The notes: generated by a model not told the origin, from the sequence alone. Counted from the stretch's first letter, positions 32,665-43,191 are shown. The stretch is 64,000 nt of DNA from Labilibacter marinus (GCF_001659685.2 NZ_LXYE02000053.1:1-64000), one strand, 5' to 3'. Program-made: numbers and translations.

Positions 32665-35600
32665 ATGCGGAAATTAGCATTATTTCTGTCATTAGTTCTA
32701 TGTATAGGACTACAGACTTTGAATGCCCAAACAAAGGCTATTTCAGGTAAAGTTGTCGACGATCTTGGCGAGGCAATCCCTGGAGTATCTATTGTTGTTA
32801 AGGGTACAACAACTGGGACTATTTCTCGTCCTGATGGTACTTATCAGCTTAATGTACCAGAAGATGCCACTGCTATTGTCTTTACGTTTGTAGGAATGCA
32901 AATGCAAGAAATAGCTTACACTGGTCAATCAACTATAAATGCAACAATGGTATCTGATACAGAAGATATTGATGAAGTTGTTGTAACAGCTATGGGTATT
33001 AAACGTTCTGAAAAATCTTTAGGTTATTCAGCTACGAAAGTGTCTAGCGATGAATTAATTAAGGCTAGGGAGACCAACGTGACTCGAGCATTAGCAGGAA
33101 AAGTTGCAGGAGTACAAGTTCAAACTACATCTTCTGATCCAGGTGCTGCTTCATCTGTAATTATTCGTGGTTTTGGTTCAATTAATGGAAGTAATCAGCC
33201 TTTATATGTAGTTGATGGTGTGCCTTTACAAAACAATACAATCGAAACATCTGGGCATGCTATTAGTGCAGGGGGTATTGGTAATATTGCTTCCAACGAT
33301 ATCGAATCTATGACGGTATTAAAAGGAGCAGCTGCAACTGCATTATATGGTAGTCGTGCCTCTAATGGTGTTATTGTTATTACTACAAAAAGTGGAACGA
33401 AGCAAGGTGATAAAAACTTCTCTATACAATATAATGGAGGTATGCAGTTTCGTCAGGTTTCTCTTTTTCCAGAATGGCAGAATGATTTTGGTCAAGGTTG
33501 GAATGGAAAACAAACGTACATAGAGAATGGTTCTTGGGGACCTAAATTAGATGGATCGACACAGGTTTATGGGCCACAATGGAACAAGCAGCAGTTGATT
33601 CATGAGTATGACGTTAAAGAAGACAACGTAAAAGAGTTTTTTGATATTGGTATATCATCAAATCATAACATCTCTATTAGTGGAGCATCTAAAGATGAAG
33701 ATATGACTTATTATTTGTCATTTTCAAACACAGATGATGATGGTATTATGCCATCAGATGCAGATTCATATAAAAGAAATACATTAGCATTTAGATCTAC
33801 TTTCGACGCTACGGACTGGTTTAAAATTTCATCTTCTGTGAATGTGGCAAATTCAGAAACAGATGTAGTAGGTTCTTTCCAGGGTACTTCGGTTGTAGAT
33901 GGATTATATGAAATGCCTCGTGATGTTTCAATTCTTGATATGAGAGATTTAAGTAGTGCTTTTAATACACCAGAAGCTTATTTTACTCCTTACGGTATTA
34001 CCAATCCTTATTGGTCTTTGGCTAATAATTATAATCATTTAGATTCGAAGCAGTTGTATGGTAAATTACAACTAGATATAAAGCCAATTAAAGAGTTAAC
34101 ATTGACATATCGATTTGGTTTTGATTATACAGACTATGATAGAAAAGTGGGTACGCCTAGAATTAATAATGATGATGCTTTAATTGATGAAGATTATGGT
34201 TATGGGCCAAAAAATATGAATCAAGATGGTTCAGTTTATGCTGCTTACAGACGTTCATATGAGTTGAATCATGACTTCTTAGCTAATTTTGATAAAAGGT
34301 TTAATGATATAACCTTTAGTGCTAATTTTGGAGTTAATGTAAATGAGAGAAGTGCTACATCGATGGCGGGACAGACTGATGTTTTAACATTTGAAACTGG
34401 CTTTTGGGATTTAAGTAATGGAGCTACTAGAAGTGTTTTGACAGAAAGTCAAGTTACTAGAAGGATGATTGGCGTTTTTGGTGATGCTACAGTGGGTTAT
34501 AAAGATATGTTATTCTTAAACGTAACAGCTCGTAATGATTATTCGTCAACGCTTCCAGCGGATAAAAATAGCTATTTCTACCCAGGTGCAACATTGAGTT
34601 GGTTGTTTAGCGAAATGATGCCAAGTAACAACATTCTTTCGTTTGGTAAACTTCGTTTAGCGTACGGTAGAACAGGTAATGATGCTACACCTTATTTAAC
34701 TACTACTAATTATGTACAAGGGTATGCAAATGGTTACTATGGAAGAGATATTGCACAGTTTCCAATGAATAGTGCAAATTCATTTATCTTAGGTGATACC
34801 GCAGGAAGTAATTCATTAAGACCAGAAATGACGTCAGAGGCTGAAGTTGGATTAAATTTACAATTTCTAAATAACCGTATTGGTATTGATATGGCTTATT
34901 ATGATAGAAAAACAGAGGATCAAATCTTTACTTTACCAGTTGACCCTTCTACAGGTTATAGCTTTATGGTTACAAACTTTGGAGAAGTTCAAAATCGTGG
35001 TATTGAGGTTCTGTTAAATACTACACCAATTAAAACAAATAACTTTCGATGGGATTTAGATTTTAACTTTGCAAAAAATAAAAACAAAGTTTTAACTATG
35101 CCTGAAAGCTTAGATGGAGGAAAAGTTACTATTTATAATTTTGCAGCTGGTAATGATGCAGTATATATGTATGCAGAAGAAGGTAAAGAAATGGGAACGT
35201 ATTATACTTATCTTCCTCAGTATGTTACAGATGAAAGTAGTGAGCATTACGGAAAAGCAATTGTAGACAGTAATGGACAACCTGTTCTAGGAGATGAGGT
35301 TGAAGATACTGGAAAAACAATGAATCATGATTGGAGTGGAGGTATTAATACAACTTTTTCTGCTTATGGTTTCTCATTAAGTGCGGCATTAGATATAAGA
35401 TATGGTGGTTATATGTTTTCGAGAACTAAAAACTTAATGCAATTTACTGGTAATGGAATTATTACTACATACAATGATAGAAAACCATTTGTAGTACCTA
35501 ACTCAGTACAAGCAACTACCGTTGGAGAAACTGTTACTTATAGTGAAAATTCTACTGCGCTTAGACAGACGGATGGAAGTATGCAAGATTATTATAATGA

Positions 35601-35892
35601 TTATGGATATGGAGATGGTGGTTTAGCTTATCTTAACGATAGAACATATGTTAAATTGCGTAATATTACTTTATCTTACTCCTTACCTCAGAAATGGGTA
35701 AAGGAAGCCTACCTAAGTAATGTATCTTTATCAGCTTTCGTGAATAATCCATTTGTTTGGACAGCATCAGATAACTATTATGTAGATCCAGAATCAAGTA
35801 CAACGGGTACTGACTTACAAGGTGCTTTTGGAGAATTATATTCTAATCCTTCAAGTCGAGTATATGGATTTAACCTAAGTATAACATATTAA
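32665..35892 (+). CDS. susC: SusC-like TonB-dependent outer-membrane transporter
   Basis: Imports oligosaccharides through the outer membrane with its SusD partner. The 1075-residue protein has a signal peptide (to about 21, TLNAQ), a carboxypeptidase-regulatory-like domain (about 24-105), and a TonB box/plug with DEVVVTAMGIKRSEK. It has the SusC/RagA signature SNDIESMTVLKGAAATALYGSRASNG (split here by reading: ATALYGSRASNG) and a C-terminal beta-barrel ending in FNLSITY. Substrate is predicted to be an alpha-glucan from the GH31 and GH13 genes downstream. It lies 4 bases before susD. Confidence 0.95.
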   Translation: MRKLALFLSLVLCIGLQTLNAQTKAISGKVVDDLGEAIPGVSIVVKGTTTGTISRPDGTYQLNVPEDATAIVFTFVGMQMQEIAYTGQSTINATMVSDTEDIDEVVVTAMGIKRSEKSLGYSATKVSSDELIKARETNVTRALAGKVAGVQVQTTSSDPGAASSVIIRGFGSINGSNQPLYVVDGVPLQNNTIETSGHAISAGGIGNIASNDIESMTVLKGAAATALYGSRASNGVIVITTKSGTKQGDKNFSIQYNGGMQFRQVSLFPEWQNDFGQGWNGKQTYIENGSWGPKLDGSTQVYGPQWNKQQLIHEYDVKEDNVKEFFDIGISSNHNISISGASKDEDMTYYLSFSNTDDDGIMPSDADSYKRNTLAFRSTFDATDWFKISSSVNVANSETDVVGSFQGTSVVDGLYEMPRDVSILDMRDLSSAFNTPEAYFTPYGITNPYWSLANNYNHLDSKQLYGKLQLDIKPIKELTLTYRFGFDYTDYDRKVGTPRINNDDALIDEDYGYGPKNMNQDGSVYAAYRRSYELNHDFLANFDKRFNDITFSANFGVNVNERSATSMAGQTDVLTFETGFWDLSNGATRSVLTESQVTRRMIGVFGDATVGYKDMLFLNVTARNDYSSTLPADKNSYFYPGATLSWLFSEMMPSNNILSFGKLRLAYGRTGNDATPYLTTTNYVQGYANGYYGRDIAQFPMNSANSFILGDTAGSNSLRPEMTSEAEVGLNLQFLNNRIGIDMAYYDRKTEDQIFTLPVDPSTGYSFMVTNFGEVQNRGIEVLLNTTPIKTNNFRWDLDFNFAKNKNKVLTMPESLDGGKVTIYNFAAGNDAVYMYAEEGKEMGTYYTYLPQYVTDESSEHYGKAIVDSNGQPVLGDEVEDTGKTMNHDWSGGINTTFSAYGFSLSAALDIRYGGYMFSRTKNLMQFTGNGIITTYNDRKPFVVPNSVQATTVGETVTYSENSTALRQTDGSMQDYYNDYGYGDGGLAYLNDRTYVKLRNITLSYSLPQKWVKEAYLSNVSLSAFVNNPFVWTASDNYYVDPESSTTGTDLQGAFGELYSNPSSRVYGFNLSITY

Positions 35893-35896
35893 AATA

Positions 35897-37387
35897 ATGA
35901 GATTTATGAAAAGAATATTATTCTTATTAGCAATTATACTAGGTATCACCTCATGTGACGATTACCTAGATATAAATACAGATCCTAATTCACCTTCAGG
36001 TGATGTTGTTTCTTCGGATATGATATTTCCTGGAGTAGAAATGAATTTAGCGAGTAGTTACGGTAACTTTTTGCGTATCGTTGGGGGGTATTATGGGCAA
36101 CATTACGCACATAACTTCGGAACTAGCAACTATATGGATTATTCGGAGTTTAAAATGTCTCCTACAAGATCTAGTGGTACATATACGCAACTTTATACGC
36201 GTGTTATAAATAACTTAAATACTATTATCAAGAACTCTGAAAGTAAAGAAGAGTGGGGCACATATTTAGCTGCTACTACTTTAAGAGTTTTTACATTTCA
36301 AACAATAGTTGATGCTTATGGAGAAGCACCTTTCAGTGAAAGCGGTAATCCAGATATAGTAAGCCCAAATTATGATGAAGGTTCAGCTATTTATGATGCT
36401 ATACTTGCAGAATTAAATGTTGCTTTAGCTAATGCAGCTACTACAGATGTTGTTTGTACTAACTTTCTATTTGGATCAACCTCGGCAGAGGAATGGATTT
36501 CTTTTGCGAATGCTTTAAAATTGAAATTACTAATGCGTGTTAGTAATGTAAGGAATGTACAGTCGGAACTTGCATCTTTAATTGCGGAAGGTAACTTTCC
36601 GACAGAAGATGTTACTTGGGACGATTGTTGGACGGATGAAACTGGAAAAGCAAGTCCATTTTATCAGGAAGAATATGCCAATTACTTTGGTTCTACGCAA
36701 ATTAATGTAGTAGCAAATATAGCTTATATGCAGACTCTTCTGGATAGTAATGATGGTCGTGTTTCAGAATTTTTTGAAACTAATGAGTCGGGGCAATATA
36801 AAGGTGGTGTTTCTGGTACAAACTTTAGTACATCCTCGCAGTATAAGTCTCCTTATTTCTGTCGTCCAGTATTTGCCTACGATATGCCAGTTGCGTTAAT
36901 ATCTGTATCGGAAACGGAATTTTTCTTAGCAGAATATCATGCTAGATATGGTACATCCGCTGATGCACAGATGCATTACGAAGAGGCTATTAAGGCATCT
37001 TTTATGTCTGTAGGAGCAACAGGTGCTGAAGATATTTATACAAATCAATATCCTTGGGATATCGCTAAGTATGAAGAGTTGATTGGTATTCAAAAATGGA
37101 TTGCGTTAGGCGGATCAAATAATTTCGAATCTTGGTGTGAAATGCGTCGCCTTGGGTATCCAATGTTTGGTTCAGTTAGTGGAGAAGATATTTACAATGT
37201 TGCAAACGATGATTATAAACCTGAACTTTATGTTTCTGGTACTTTATATTCGCCAATAAATGTAAATACCGACCTAGGTGCGAATAAAGTGTTGCAACGA
37301 CTTAAATATGCTGAGAGTTCGTCTAATAGAAATAGTAATGCTCCAGCAAACAAGAAAGATGATGTACCAGTGTTTTGGGCTGAATAA
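35897..37387 (+). CDS. susD: SusD-like (SusD/RagB, SusD-like_2) surface lipoprotein
   Basis: Surface glycan-binding lid of the SusC transporter. The 496-residue protein has a lipobox (GITSC, Cys at about 20) followed by DDYLDINTDPNSPS, a typical SusD start, and helical TPR-like segments such as YLAATTLRVFTFQTIVDAYGEAPFSES. This family variant (SusD-like_2) lacks detectable homology at the DNA level to classical starch SusD, so the sugar cannot be read from it. Start at the first or fourth codon (MRFMKRI) cannot be decided; both give the same signal peptide. Confidence 0.9.
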   Translation: MRFMKRILFLLAIILGITSCDDYLDINTDPNSPSGDVVSSDMIFPGVEMNLASSYGNFLRIVGGYYGQHYAHNFGTSNYMDYSEFKMSPTRSSGTYTQLYTRVINNLNTIIKNSESKEEWGTYLAATTLRVFTFQTIVDAYGEAPFSESGNPDIVSPNYDEGSAIYDAILAELNVALANAATTDVVCTNFLFGSTSAEEWISFANALKLKLLMRVSNVRNVQSELASLIAEGNFPTEDVTWDDCWTDETGKASPFYQEEYANYFGSTQINVVANIAYMQTLLDSNDGRVSEFFETNESGQYKGGVSGTNFSTSSQYKSPYFCRPVFAYDMPVALISVSETEFFLAEYHARYGTSADAQMHYEEAIKASFMSVGATGAEDIYTNQYPWDIAKYEELIGIQKWIALGGSNNFESWCEMRRLGYPMFGSVSGEDIYNVANDDYKPELYVSGTLYSPINVNTDLGANKVLQRLKYAESSSNRNSNAPANKKDDVPVFWAE

Positions 37388-37411
37388 TAGTAATCCTCTA
37401 AATTAGAAAAC

Positions 37412-38116
37412 ATGAAAAACAAAATATTATTATTTGCTTTAGTTGCTATCATCGTAGGGTTTACTTCTTGTGATGACGAAACTACGGCTAATATGACAAG
37501 AATCACCTATTATCCTACATTAGAGTTGGAAGGTGAAACATCAATGATTATTGACAAAGGTGAACCATATGAAGAACCTGGATATTCGTCATTTTTAAAT
37601 GGTGAAGATATAACTGATGAAGTAATTGTAACTTCTGACGTAAATACCGATGAGGCAGGGATTTATAGCGTTAAGTATGAAGTTGTAAATCCAGAAGGGT
37701 TTAAGGTAACAAAGACGAGAATTATTTACGTTGCTGACCCAACTCCATCGCCGATTGAAACTGGATTACACGATGTATTGGTTGGAACGCATAGGATTAA
37801 CCAAAATAGTGGTGCTAAAACTGATTATGATGGTTATCAAATATTATTCCTTCAAACAGAACCTGGAGTATATTATGTTTCTGACTTTTTAGGTGGATAT
37901 TATGACCAAAGGGCTGGTTATGGAGCTAATTATGCAATGACTGGATATTTTAGACTTGAAGCAGATAATACTTTAACTCTAATTAGTAGTTATCTTGAAG
38001 GTTGGGGTGATTCTTTAGATGGTATGAAAAATGCTTCTTTTAATCCTACGACTGGGCAAATTGTGTGGTCTGTTGACTATGCAGGATTCTTAGAGTTTAA
38101 TGTTATTTTAAATTAA
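37412..38116 (+). CDS. Lipoprotein with Ig-like (DUF5011) domain
   Basis: A 234-residue lipoprotein (GFTSC, Cys at about 20). Residues about 40-110 look like a bacterial Ig-like DUF5011 domain (DKGEPYEEPGYSS..., DEAGIYSVKYEVVNPEG), which is followed by a C-terminal domain rich in Tyr and Gly. Such proteins occupy the SusE/SusF position of glycan loci and probably bind glycan at the cell surface. It is 24 bases after susD and 10 before the next gene, so it is co-transcribed with them. Confidence 0.75.
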   Translation: MKNKILLFALVAIIVGFTSCDDETTANMTRITYYPTLELEGETSMIIDKGEPYEEPGYSSFLNGEDITDEVIVTSDVNTDEAGIYSVKYEVVNPEGFKVTKTRIIYVADPTPSPIETGLHDVLVGTHRINQNSGAKTDYDGYQILFLQTEPGVYYVSDFLGGYYDQRAGYGANYAMTGYFRLEADNTLTLISSYLEGWGDSLDGMKNASFNPTTGQIVWSVDYAGFLEFNVILN

Positions 38117-38126
38117 TAAAGCTGAT

Positions 38127-38660
38127 ATGAATATGAAAAATATTTCATTAAAGATATTAACGCTATTCTTCGGTTGTTTTTTATTTATTTCTTGTGAGAA
38201 AGATGAGATAGGAAATACTGCTACTGAAGCAATGGCAGGAGAATGGTATGTAAAAGTTGATGCTATTGATGCAGATGGTGGGGTTGTTTATGATGATCCG
38301 TTTGGCAATGGTCATTTTCACTTGGATATGTATAATACATCAAATAATGATGATAACCAAATGTGGATTGATGAGAATAAAAACTTTCAATTACATTTTA
38401 AATCAAAAATAAATGTTGATTTAAGTTCTATGACTTTTAGCGTTGATGCTGGAGCTAATGAATATGAAGATAACACGATTACTCTTACGGAAGGTAAACT
38501 TCTAAAAGGGGCTGCAACAACTCCAGGTGGAGCTGTTGCTGATAGTATTGTGTTTCTTATTTCAATTAGTGATGATACATTTCCTGCAGATTATGGATAT
38601 GATAAATATAGAATTGCAGGTTTTCGATATACTGGGTTAACCTCTGATGAGGATCATTAA
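38127..38660 (+). CDS. Small lipid-binding-type lipoprotein (PF12888-like)
   Basis: A 177-residue lipoprotein (FISCEKD, Cys at about 23) that resembles the 'lipid-binding putative hydrolase' family found in Bacteroidota glycan loci: AGEWYVKVDAIDADGGVVYDDP, MYNTSNNDDNQMWIDENKNF and YDKYRIAGFRYTG. No catalytic residues are obvious to me. It is the last gene before the terminator of the SusCD transcript. Role in the locus is unknown. Confidence 0.7.
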   Translation: MNMKNISLKILTLFFGCFLFISCEKDEIGNTATEAMAGEWYVKVDAIDADGGVVYDDPFGNGHFHLDMYNTSNNDDNQMWIDENKNFQLHFKSKINVDLSSMTFSVDAGANEYEDNTITLTEGKLLKGAATTPGGAVADSIVFLISISDDTFPADYGYDKYRIAGFRYTGLTSDEDH

Positions 38661-38734
38661 TAAGGTATATTAAACCCCATAACAACTAGGCTGTGGTGGG
38701 ACACATAGATTAAAGGTTTAGTTGTGTGAGTGGA

Positions 38735-38766
38735 GGGCAGATTCGTTAGAATCTGCCCTTTTTTCG
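38735..38766 (+). terminator. Terminator of the susCD operon
   Basis: GGGCAGATTC-GTTA-GAATCTGCCC is a perfect 10-base stem with a 4-base loop, followed by TTTTTT. It separates susCD from the GH31/GH13 unit, which must have its own promoter or depend on read-through. Confidence 0.95.
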
Positions 38767-38951
38767 TTTTAAATTTTATATTTAGATAGTATTAAAGTTA
38801 TTAATATGCATAAATATGCTCTATATTTTATGTTGTAGTATGTTTTGTAATTGCTTAAAAATGTGAGCTATGTAATATATATTGTTTATATATTTTGCAT
38901 TGTGTATTGATTTCATCGAACTTGCATGTAGTAATTGTAAAAATTAACTGT

Positions 38952-41336
38952 ATGCTACAAAGAATATTTATGGGAGGTGTTTTTATCTCCTTACTAATCC
39001 TAACCAGTTGTCAATGCAAAACCGAAGGTCGGTTTGTAAAAGACGCGGAACTAATTAATCAAGCACTTCATCTTACAACGAATGATGCAAAGGTTATCCT
39101 TACTCCAAAGAGTGATTATTCCATAGAAGTAGAATATCAATTACTAGGAATTACTAATCCAGATTCCTATGCCTTGTTACAACAGATCGACGTGGTACCT
39201 ACTGAGTTTGAAGAAAGCAAAAATGAAATTCTTTACTCAACAAAAGGACTTAGCGTAAAGATTCAAAAATGTCCATTAAAAATTAGTTATTACAAGCACA
39301 ATAAACTCTTATTCGAAGAAGAACAAGGGTTTGTATATAACGATTCTATTAAAGGTTTCAGAATGCAGCTTGATTCTACCGAATTACTTATGGGAGGAGG
39401 AGAACGTGTGTTAGGGATGAACCGTAGAGGACAAAAGCTTCGCTTGTACAATCAGGCAAGTTATGGTTATGGTACTAAGGCCGAGCTCATGTATTATTCA
39501 CTTCCAATAGTTATCTCATCTAATAAATATATGTTGTTATTTGACAATACGGCGGATGGATATTTAGATTTAGGTAAGACCGAAGAGGATATCTTACAAT
39601 TTGAAACCGTTGGAGGAAGGATGAGTTATGTGGTAACTGCTTCTGATAATTGGCAAGGGCTAACGGATAATTATACTGCTATTACTGGCTATCAGCCTAT
39701 GCCTCCTCGTTGGGCTCTTGGAAATATAAGTTCCCGGATGGGCTACCGTTCTCAAAAGCAAGTAGAAGATGTGGTTAGTTTATACCAGAAAGAAGATTTT
39801 CCTTTGGACGGTATGGTCTTGGATTTATATTGGTTTGGTCCCGATTTACAAGGTCATATGGGCAATTTAGAGTGGGATAAAAATGCTTTTCCTGAACCAG
39901 AAAAGATGATGGCCAATATAAAAGATAAAGGGGTTAAAACAGTTTTAATAACTGAGCCATTTATTCTAAAGAATAGTGGCAAGTATAAGGAATGTGCCAC
40001 GCAAAATCTACTTGGAACTGATTCTATTGGAAATCCTTATATCTATGATTTCTACTTTGGAACCACCGCTTTACTAGATATTTTTAAACCTGAAACCAAA
40101 AGTTGGTTTTGGGATGTTTATAAAAAGCATTCGTTAAGTGGTGTTGATGGATGGTGGGGTGATTTGGGAGAACCTGAGGTGCATCCAGATGAATTACAAC
40201 ATGTAAATGGAGCAGCCAATTTGGTACATAATGCATATGGTCATGAATGGGCTAGAACGGTATTTGAGGGATATGAGCAAGATTTTAATGATAAACGTCC
40301 TGTTATACTCATGCGTGCAGGTTATGCAGGATCACAACGTTATGGCCTAATTCCATGGTCGGGTGATGTAGCTCGTTCCTGGGAAGGACTGCAACCTCAA
40401 GTGGAGATTTCCTTACAGATGGGGATGCAAGGATTGGCTTATATGCATTCCGATTTAGGAGGTTTTGCTGGAGATTATAAGGATGCAGAGCTTTACACTC
40501 GTTGGTTGCAATATGGCGTTTTTCAACCTGTATACAGAACGCATGCTCAAGAGGATGTTCCTCCAGAGCCTATTTTTTGGGATAAACAGACCAAAGATAT
40601 TACGCGGAGATATATTAAATTGAGATATGCTTTAACGCCTTATTTATACACTTTAAGTTATTTTAATAGTACGCAAGGTACACCTTTAATGCGTCCTCTT
40701 TTTTATGTGGATGATAACCCTGAGTTATTAGAGGAAAGAAATTCATATCTATGGGGAGAAAACTTTTTGGTAGCTCCAGTAACTGAGAAAAGTGCTACAG
40801 AATGGTCGGTTAACTTTCCTGCGGGAAGTAATTGGTATAACTATTTTACAGGAGAGAAAATTTCTGGAGGACAAGTAAAAAGTGTTCCTGTTGATATATA
40901 TAATATTCCTGTATTTGTTAAAGGAGGCTCTTTTATTCCAATGGTTCCTGAGTTTAATAATATGGAGGAATATAATACTGAGGAGCTGTTTGTGCATTAT
41001 TACCACGATAAAACAGTCACTTCTTCGCAAAGTATGATGTACGAAGATGATGGTGAAACCAATAATTCATGGAAGAATAATCAATTTGAGAAACTTCACT
41101 TTTCTTCGCTTAATAGTAGTGATGCGTTAAGTATTATTATTAAAAGAGATGGATATGATTATTCAGGTAAGCCAGCATCAAGAGAAATTACTTTGGTAAT
41201 TCATCAGTTCGAAGATGAGCCAGAATTGGTATCTATCAATAATAAGGAAATCTCATTTAATTGGAATTCAGACAAACAAGAGTTAACAGCAACTTTCACT
41301 ATGAAAACTAATGCATTAAAAATTGACATTAAATAA
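38952..41336 (+). CDS. Glycoside hydrolase family 31 lipoprotein (alpha-glucosidase or 4-alpha-glucosyltransferase)
   Basis: The 794-residue lipoprotein starts at the second possible ATG (MLQRIFMGG), with lipobox LILTSC; an earlier in-frame ATG at 38895 would precede the signal. GH31 features are seen: GNISSRMGYRSQKQ, DGMVLDLYWFGPDLQGHMG, the nucleophile region GWWGDLGEPE (Asp404) and the acid/base region WSGDVARSWEG (Asp472). The DLGEPE motif, with Gly rather than Asn, and the 68-residue spacing match what I recall of the transglucosidase Agd31B type. It therefore may transfer glucose between alpha-1,4-glucans rather than simply hydrolyse. It starts after a terminator and overlaps nothing. 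Confidence 0.88.
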   Translation: MLQRIFMGGVFISLLILTSCQCKTEGRFVKDAELINQALHLTTNDAKVILTPKSDYSIEVEYQLLGITNPDSYALLQQIDVVPTEFEESKNEILYSTKGLSVKIQKCPLKISYYKHNKLLFEEEQGFVYNDSIKGFRMQLDSTELLMGGGERVLGMNRRGQKLRLYNQASYGYGTKAELMYYSLPIVISSNKYMLLFDNTADGYLDLGKTEEDILQFETVGGRMSYVVTASDNWQGLTDNYTAITGYQPMPPRWALGNISSRMGYRSQKQVEDVVSLYQKEDFPLDGMVLDLYWFGPDLQGHMGNLEWDKNAFPEPEKMMANIKDKGVKTVLITEPFILKNSGKYKECATQNLLGTDSIGNPYIYDFYFGTTALLDIFKPETKSWFWDVYKKHSLSGVDGWWGDLGEPEVHPDELQHVNGAANLVHNAYGHEWARTVFEGYEQDFNDKRPVILMRAGYAGSQRYGLIPWSGDVARSWEGLQPQVEISLQMGMQGLAYMHSDLGGFAGDYKDAELYTRWLQYGVFQPVYRTHAQEDVPPEPIFWDKQTKDITRRYIKLRYALTPYLYTLSYFNSTQGTPLMRPLFYVDDNPELLEERNSYLWGENFLVAPVTEKSATEWSVNFPAGSNWYNYFTGEKISGGQVKSVPVDIYNIPVFVKGGSFIPMVPEFNNMEEYNTEELFVHYYHDKTVTSSQSMMYEDDGETNNSWKNNQFEKLHFSSLNSSDALSIIIKRDGYDYSGKPASREITLVIHQFEDEPELVSINNKEISFNWNSDKQELTATFTMKTNALKIDIK

Positions 41337-41343
41337 TAGCGTT

Positions 41344-43191
41344 ATGAAGAAAATAATTTATCTCATTTTTATGCTTGCTGCACTTTTTTCATGCAAGCAA
41401 TCCGCGACTAAAAAGGAACAAACCGCCGAGAAAGAAGGTAAGGTTGTAGTTTATCAAGTTTTTACCCGACTATTTGGAAACACAAACACCAATAATAAAC
41501 CATGGGGAACTATTGAAGAAAATGGTGTTGGTAAATTCAACGACTTTACCGATAAAGCACTATCTGAGATAAAAGACCTTGGCGTAACGCATGTTTGGTA
41601 CACAGGAGTTCCTCATCATGCCACATGTACAGATTATACGGCGTTTGGAATAACTAACGATGATCCAGATGTGGTAAAGGGAAGAGCAGGTTCGCCGTAT
41701 GCGGTAAAAGATTATTATCAAGTTGATCCGGATATGGCTGTTGATCCGAACAAGAGAATGGAGGAATTTGAGGACTTAGTTGAGCGAACACATCAGCATA
41801 ATATGAAAGTGATCATAGATATCGTGCCGAATCATGTGGCCCGTTATTACAAGGGATTGAATAATCCTGAGGGAATTGTTGATTTTGGAGCGAATGATGA
41901 TACTACGCTTGAGTATGCTAAAAACAACAATTTTTATTATATCCAAGATGGCTCTTTTAAGGTGCCTGAACCATTGGATAACTATAAGCCTTTGGGTGGT
42001 GCAGACCATCCCCTTATTGATGGAGAATTCGAAGAAGTTCCTGCTAAATGGACAGGCAATGGTTCTCGTTTAGCGCAGCCCAGTCATTACGATTGGTACG
42101 AAACAGTAAAGGTGAATTATGGCGTTAAACCAGATGGAAGCTTCGATTTTGATATTTTACCTAGCAACTATGATATCAAAGATTATAAGGAGCATTTTGC
42201 TTTTTGGCAAGGAAAAAATATCCCAGATTCTTGGAATAAGTTCAGAGATATTGCCCTGTTCTGGTTAGATAAAGGAGTAGATGGTTTTAGATTTGACATG
42301 GCTGAAATGGTGCCCGTAGAATTTTGGAGTTATTTAAATTCATCTATCAAGATGAAAAATGCAGAAGCATTTCTTTTAGCCGAGGTATATCAGCCAGCGC
42401 TTTATAGAGATTATATTCATAAGGGTAAAATGGATTATTTATATGATAAAGTTGATTTGTATGATACCATCAAACATGTGATGCAAGGGCATGGTTCTAC
42501 CGATAATATTGCACCTATACAGCATAAATATGCCGATATTGAACATCATCTATTACACTTTCTAGAAAATCATGACGAGCAAAGAATTGCTTCGCCTGAG
42601 TTTGCAGGTGATGCAAAGAAAGGAATGCCAGCTATGGTGGTTTCGGCTACCTTAAGTACTTCTCCTACTATGATTTATTTTGGTCAGGAAGTAGGTGAGC
42701 CTGGAGCTGAAAAAGCTGGATTTGGAGCGCCAACGCGTACATCAATTTTCGATTATATAGGAGTGCCTCATCATCAGCGCTGGATGAATGACGGTAAGTT
42801 TGATGGCGGACAATCAACAGGAGATGAGAAGCAACTTCGAGCATATTATCGAACTTTATTGAATTTTACGATAAATAATGAAGCAATGCTTGGTGAATAT
42901 GCCGACATACATGCCTTCAATAGAGAAAATACACCAGGTTATACAAACAAAGTGTATTCGTTTGTACGATGGAGTGAAAATGAGAGAGTACTTGTTATTT
43001 CCAATTTTAGTGATGCCGAGAGTTATTCGTTTAATTTAAAAGTGCCAGCAGATATTGCAGGTAAAATGTTGTTAAGTGATAAAGAATATACAATGACGGA
43101 CGAATTTACCGGCGCTTCTCTAAAACTGAATGTTCATGATGGTGTAAATATTGATATTGCCCCACTACAATCGTATATATTATCTTTTTAA
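41344..43191 (+). CDS. GH13 alpha-amylase-type lipoprotein
   Basis: A 615-residue lipoprotein (AALFSC, Cys at about 17). A start at 41323 would overlap the GH31 stop, and 41344 gives the canonical signal. The GH13 regions are present: VIIDIVPNHVAR, GFRFDMAEM with the nucleophile Asp318, LLAEVYQ with the acid/base Glu347 and FLENHDEQR with Asp411. It should cleave alpha-glucan chains in the periplasm or at the surface, working with GH31 and SusCD. It is 7 bases after the GH31 gene. A maltogenic or neopullulanase-like specificity is possible. Confidence 0.93.
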   Translation: MKKIIYLIFMLAALFSCKQSATKKEQTAEKEGKVVVYQVFTRLFGNTNTNNKPWGTIEENGVGKFNDFTDKALSEIKDLGVTHVWYTGVPHHATCTDYTAFGITNDDPDVVKGRAGSPYAVKDYYQVDPDMAVDPNKRMEEFEDLVERTHQHNMKVIIDIVPNHVARYYKGLNNPEGIVDFGANDDTTLEYAKNNNFYYIQDGSFKVPEPLDNYKPLGGADHPLIDGEFEEVPAKWTGNGSRLAQPSHYDWYETVKVNYGVKPDGSFDFDILPSNYDIKDYKEHFAFWQGKNIPDSWNKFRDIALFWLDKGVDGFRFDMAEMVPVEFWSYLNSSIKMKNAEAFLLAEVYQPALYRDYIHKGKMDYLYDKVDLYDTIKHVMQGHGSTDNIAPIQHKYADIEHHLLHFLENHDEQRIASPEFAGDAKKGMPAMVVSATLSTSPTMIYFGQEVGEPGAEKAGFGAPTRTSIFDYIGVPHHQRWMNDGKFDGGQSTGDEKQLRAYYRTLLNFTINNEAMLGEYADIHAFNRENTPGYTNKVYSFVRWSENERVLVISNFSDAESYSFNLKVPADIAGKMLLSDKEYTMTDEFTGASLKLNVHDGVNIDIAPLQSYILSF

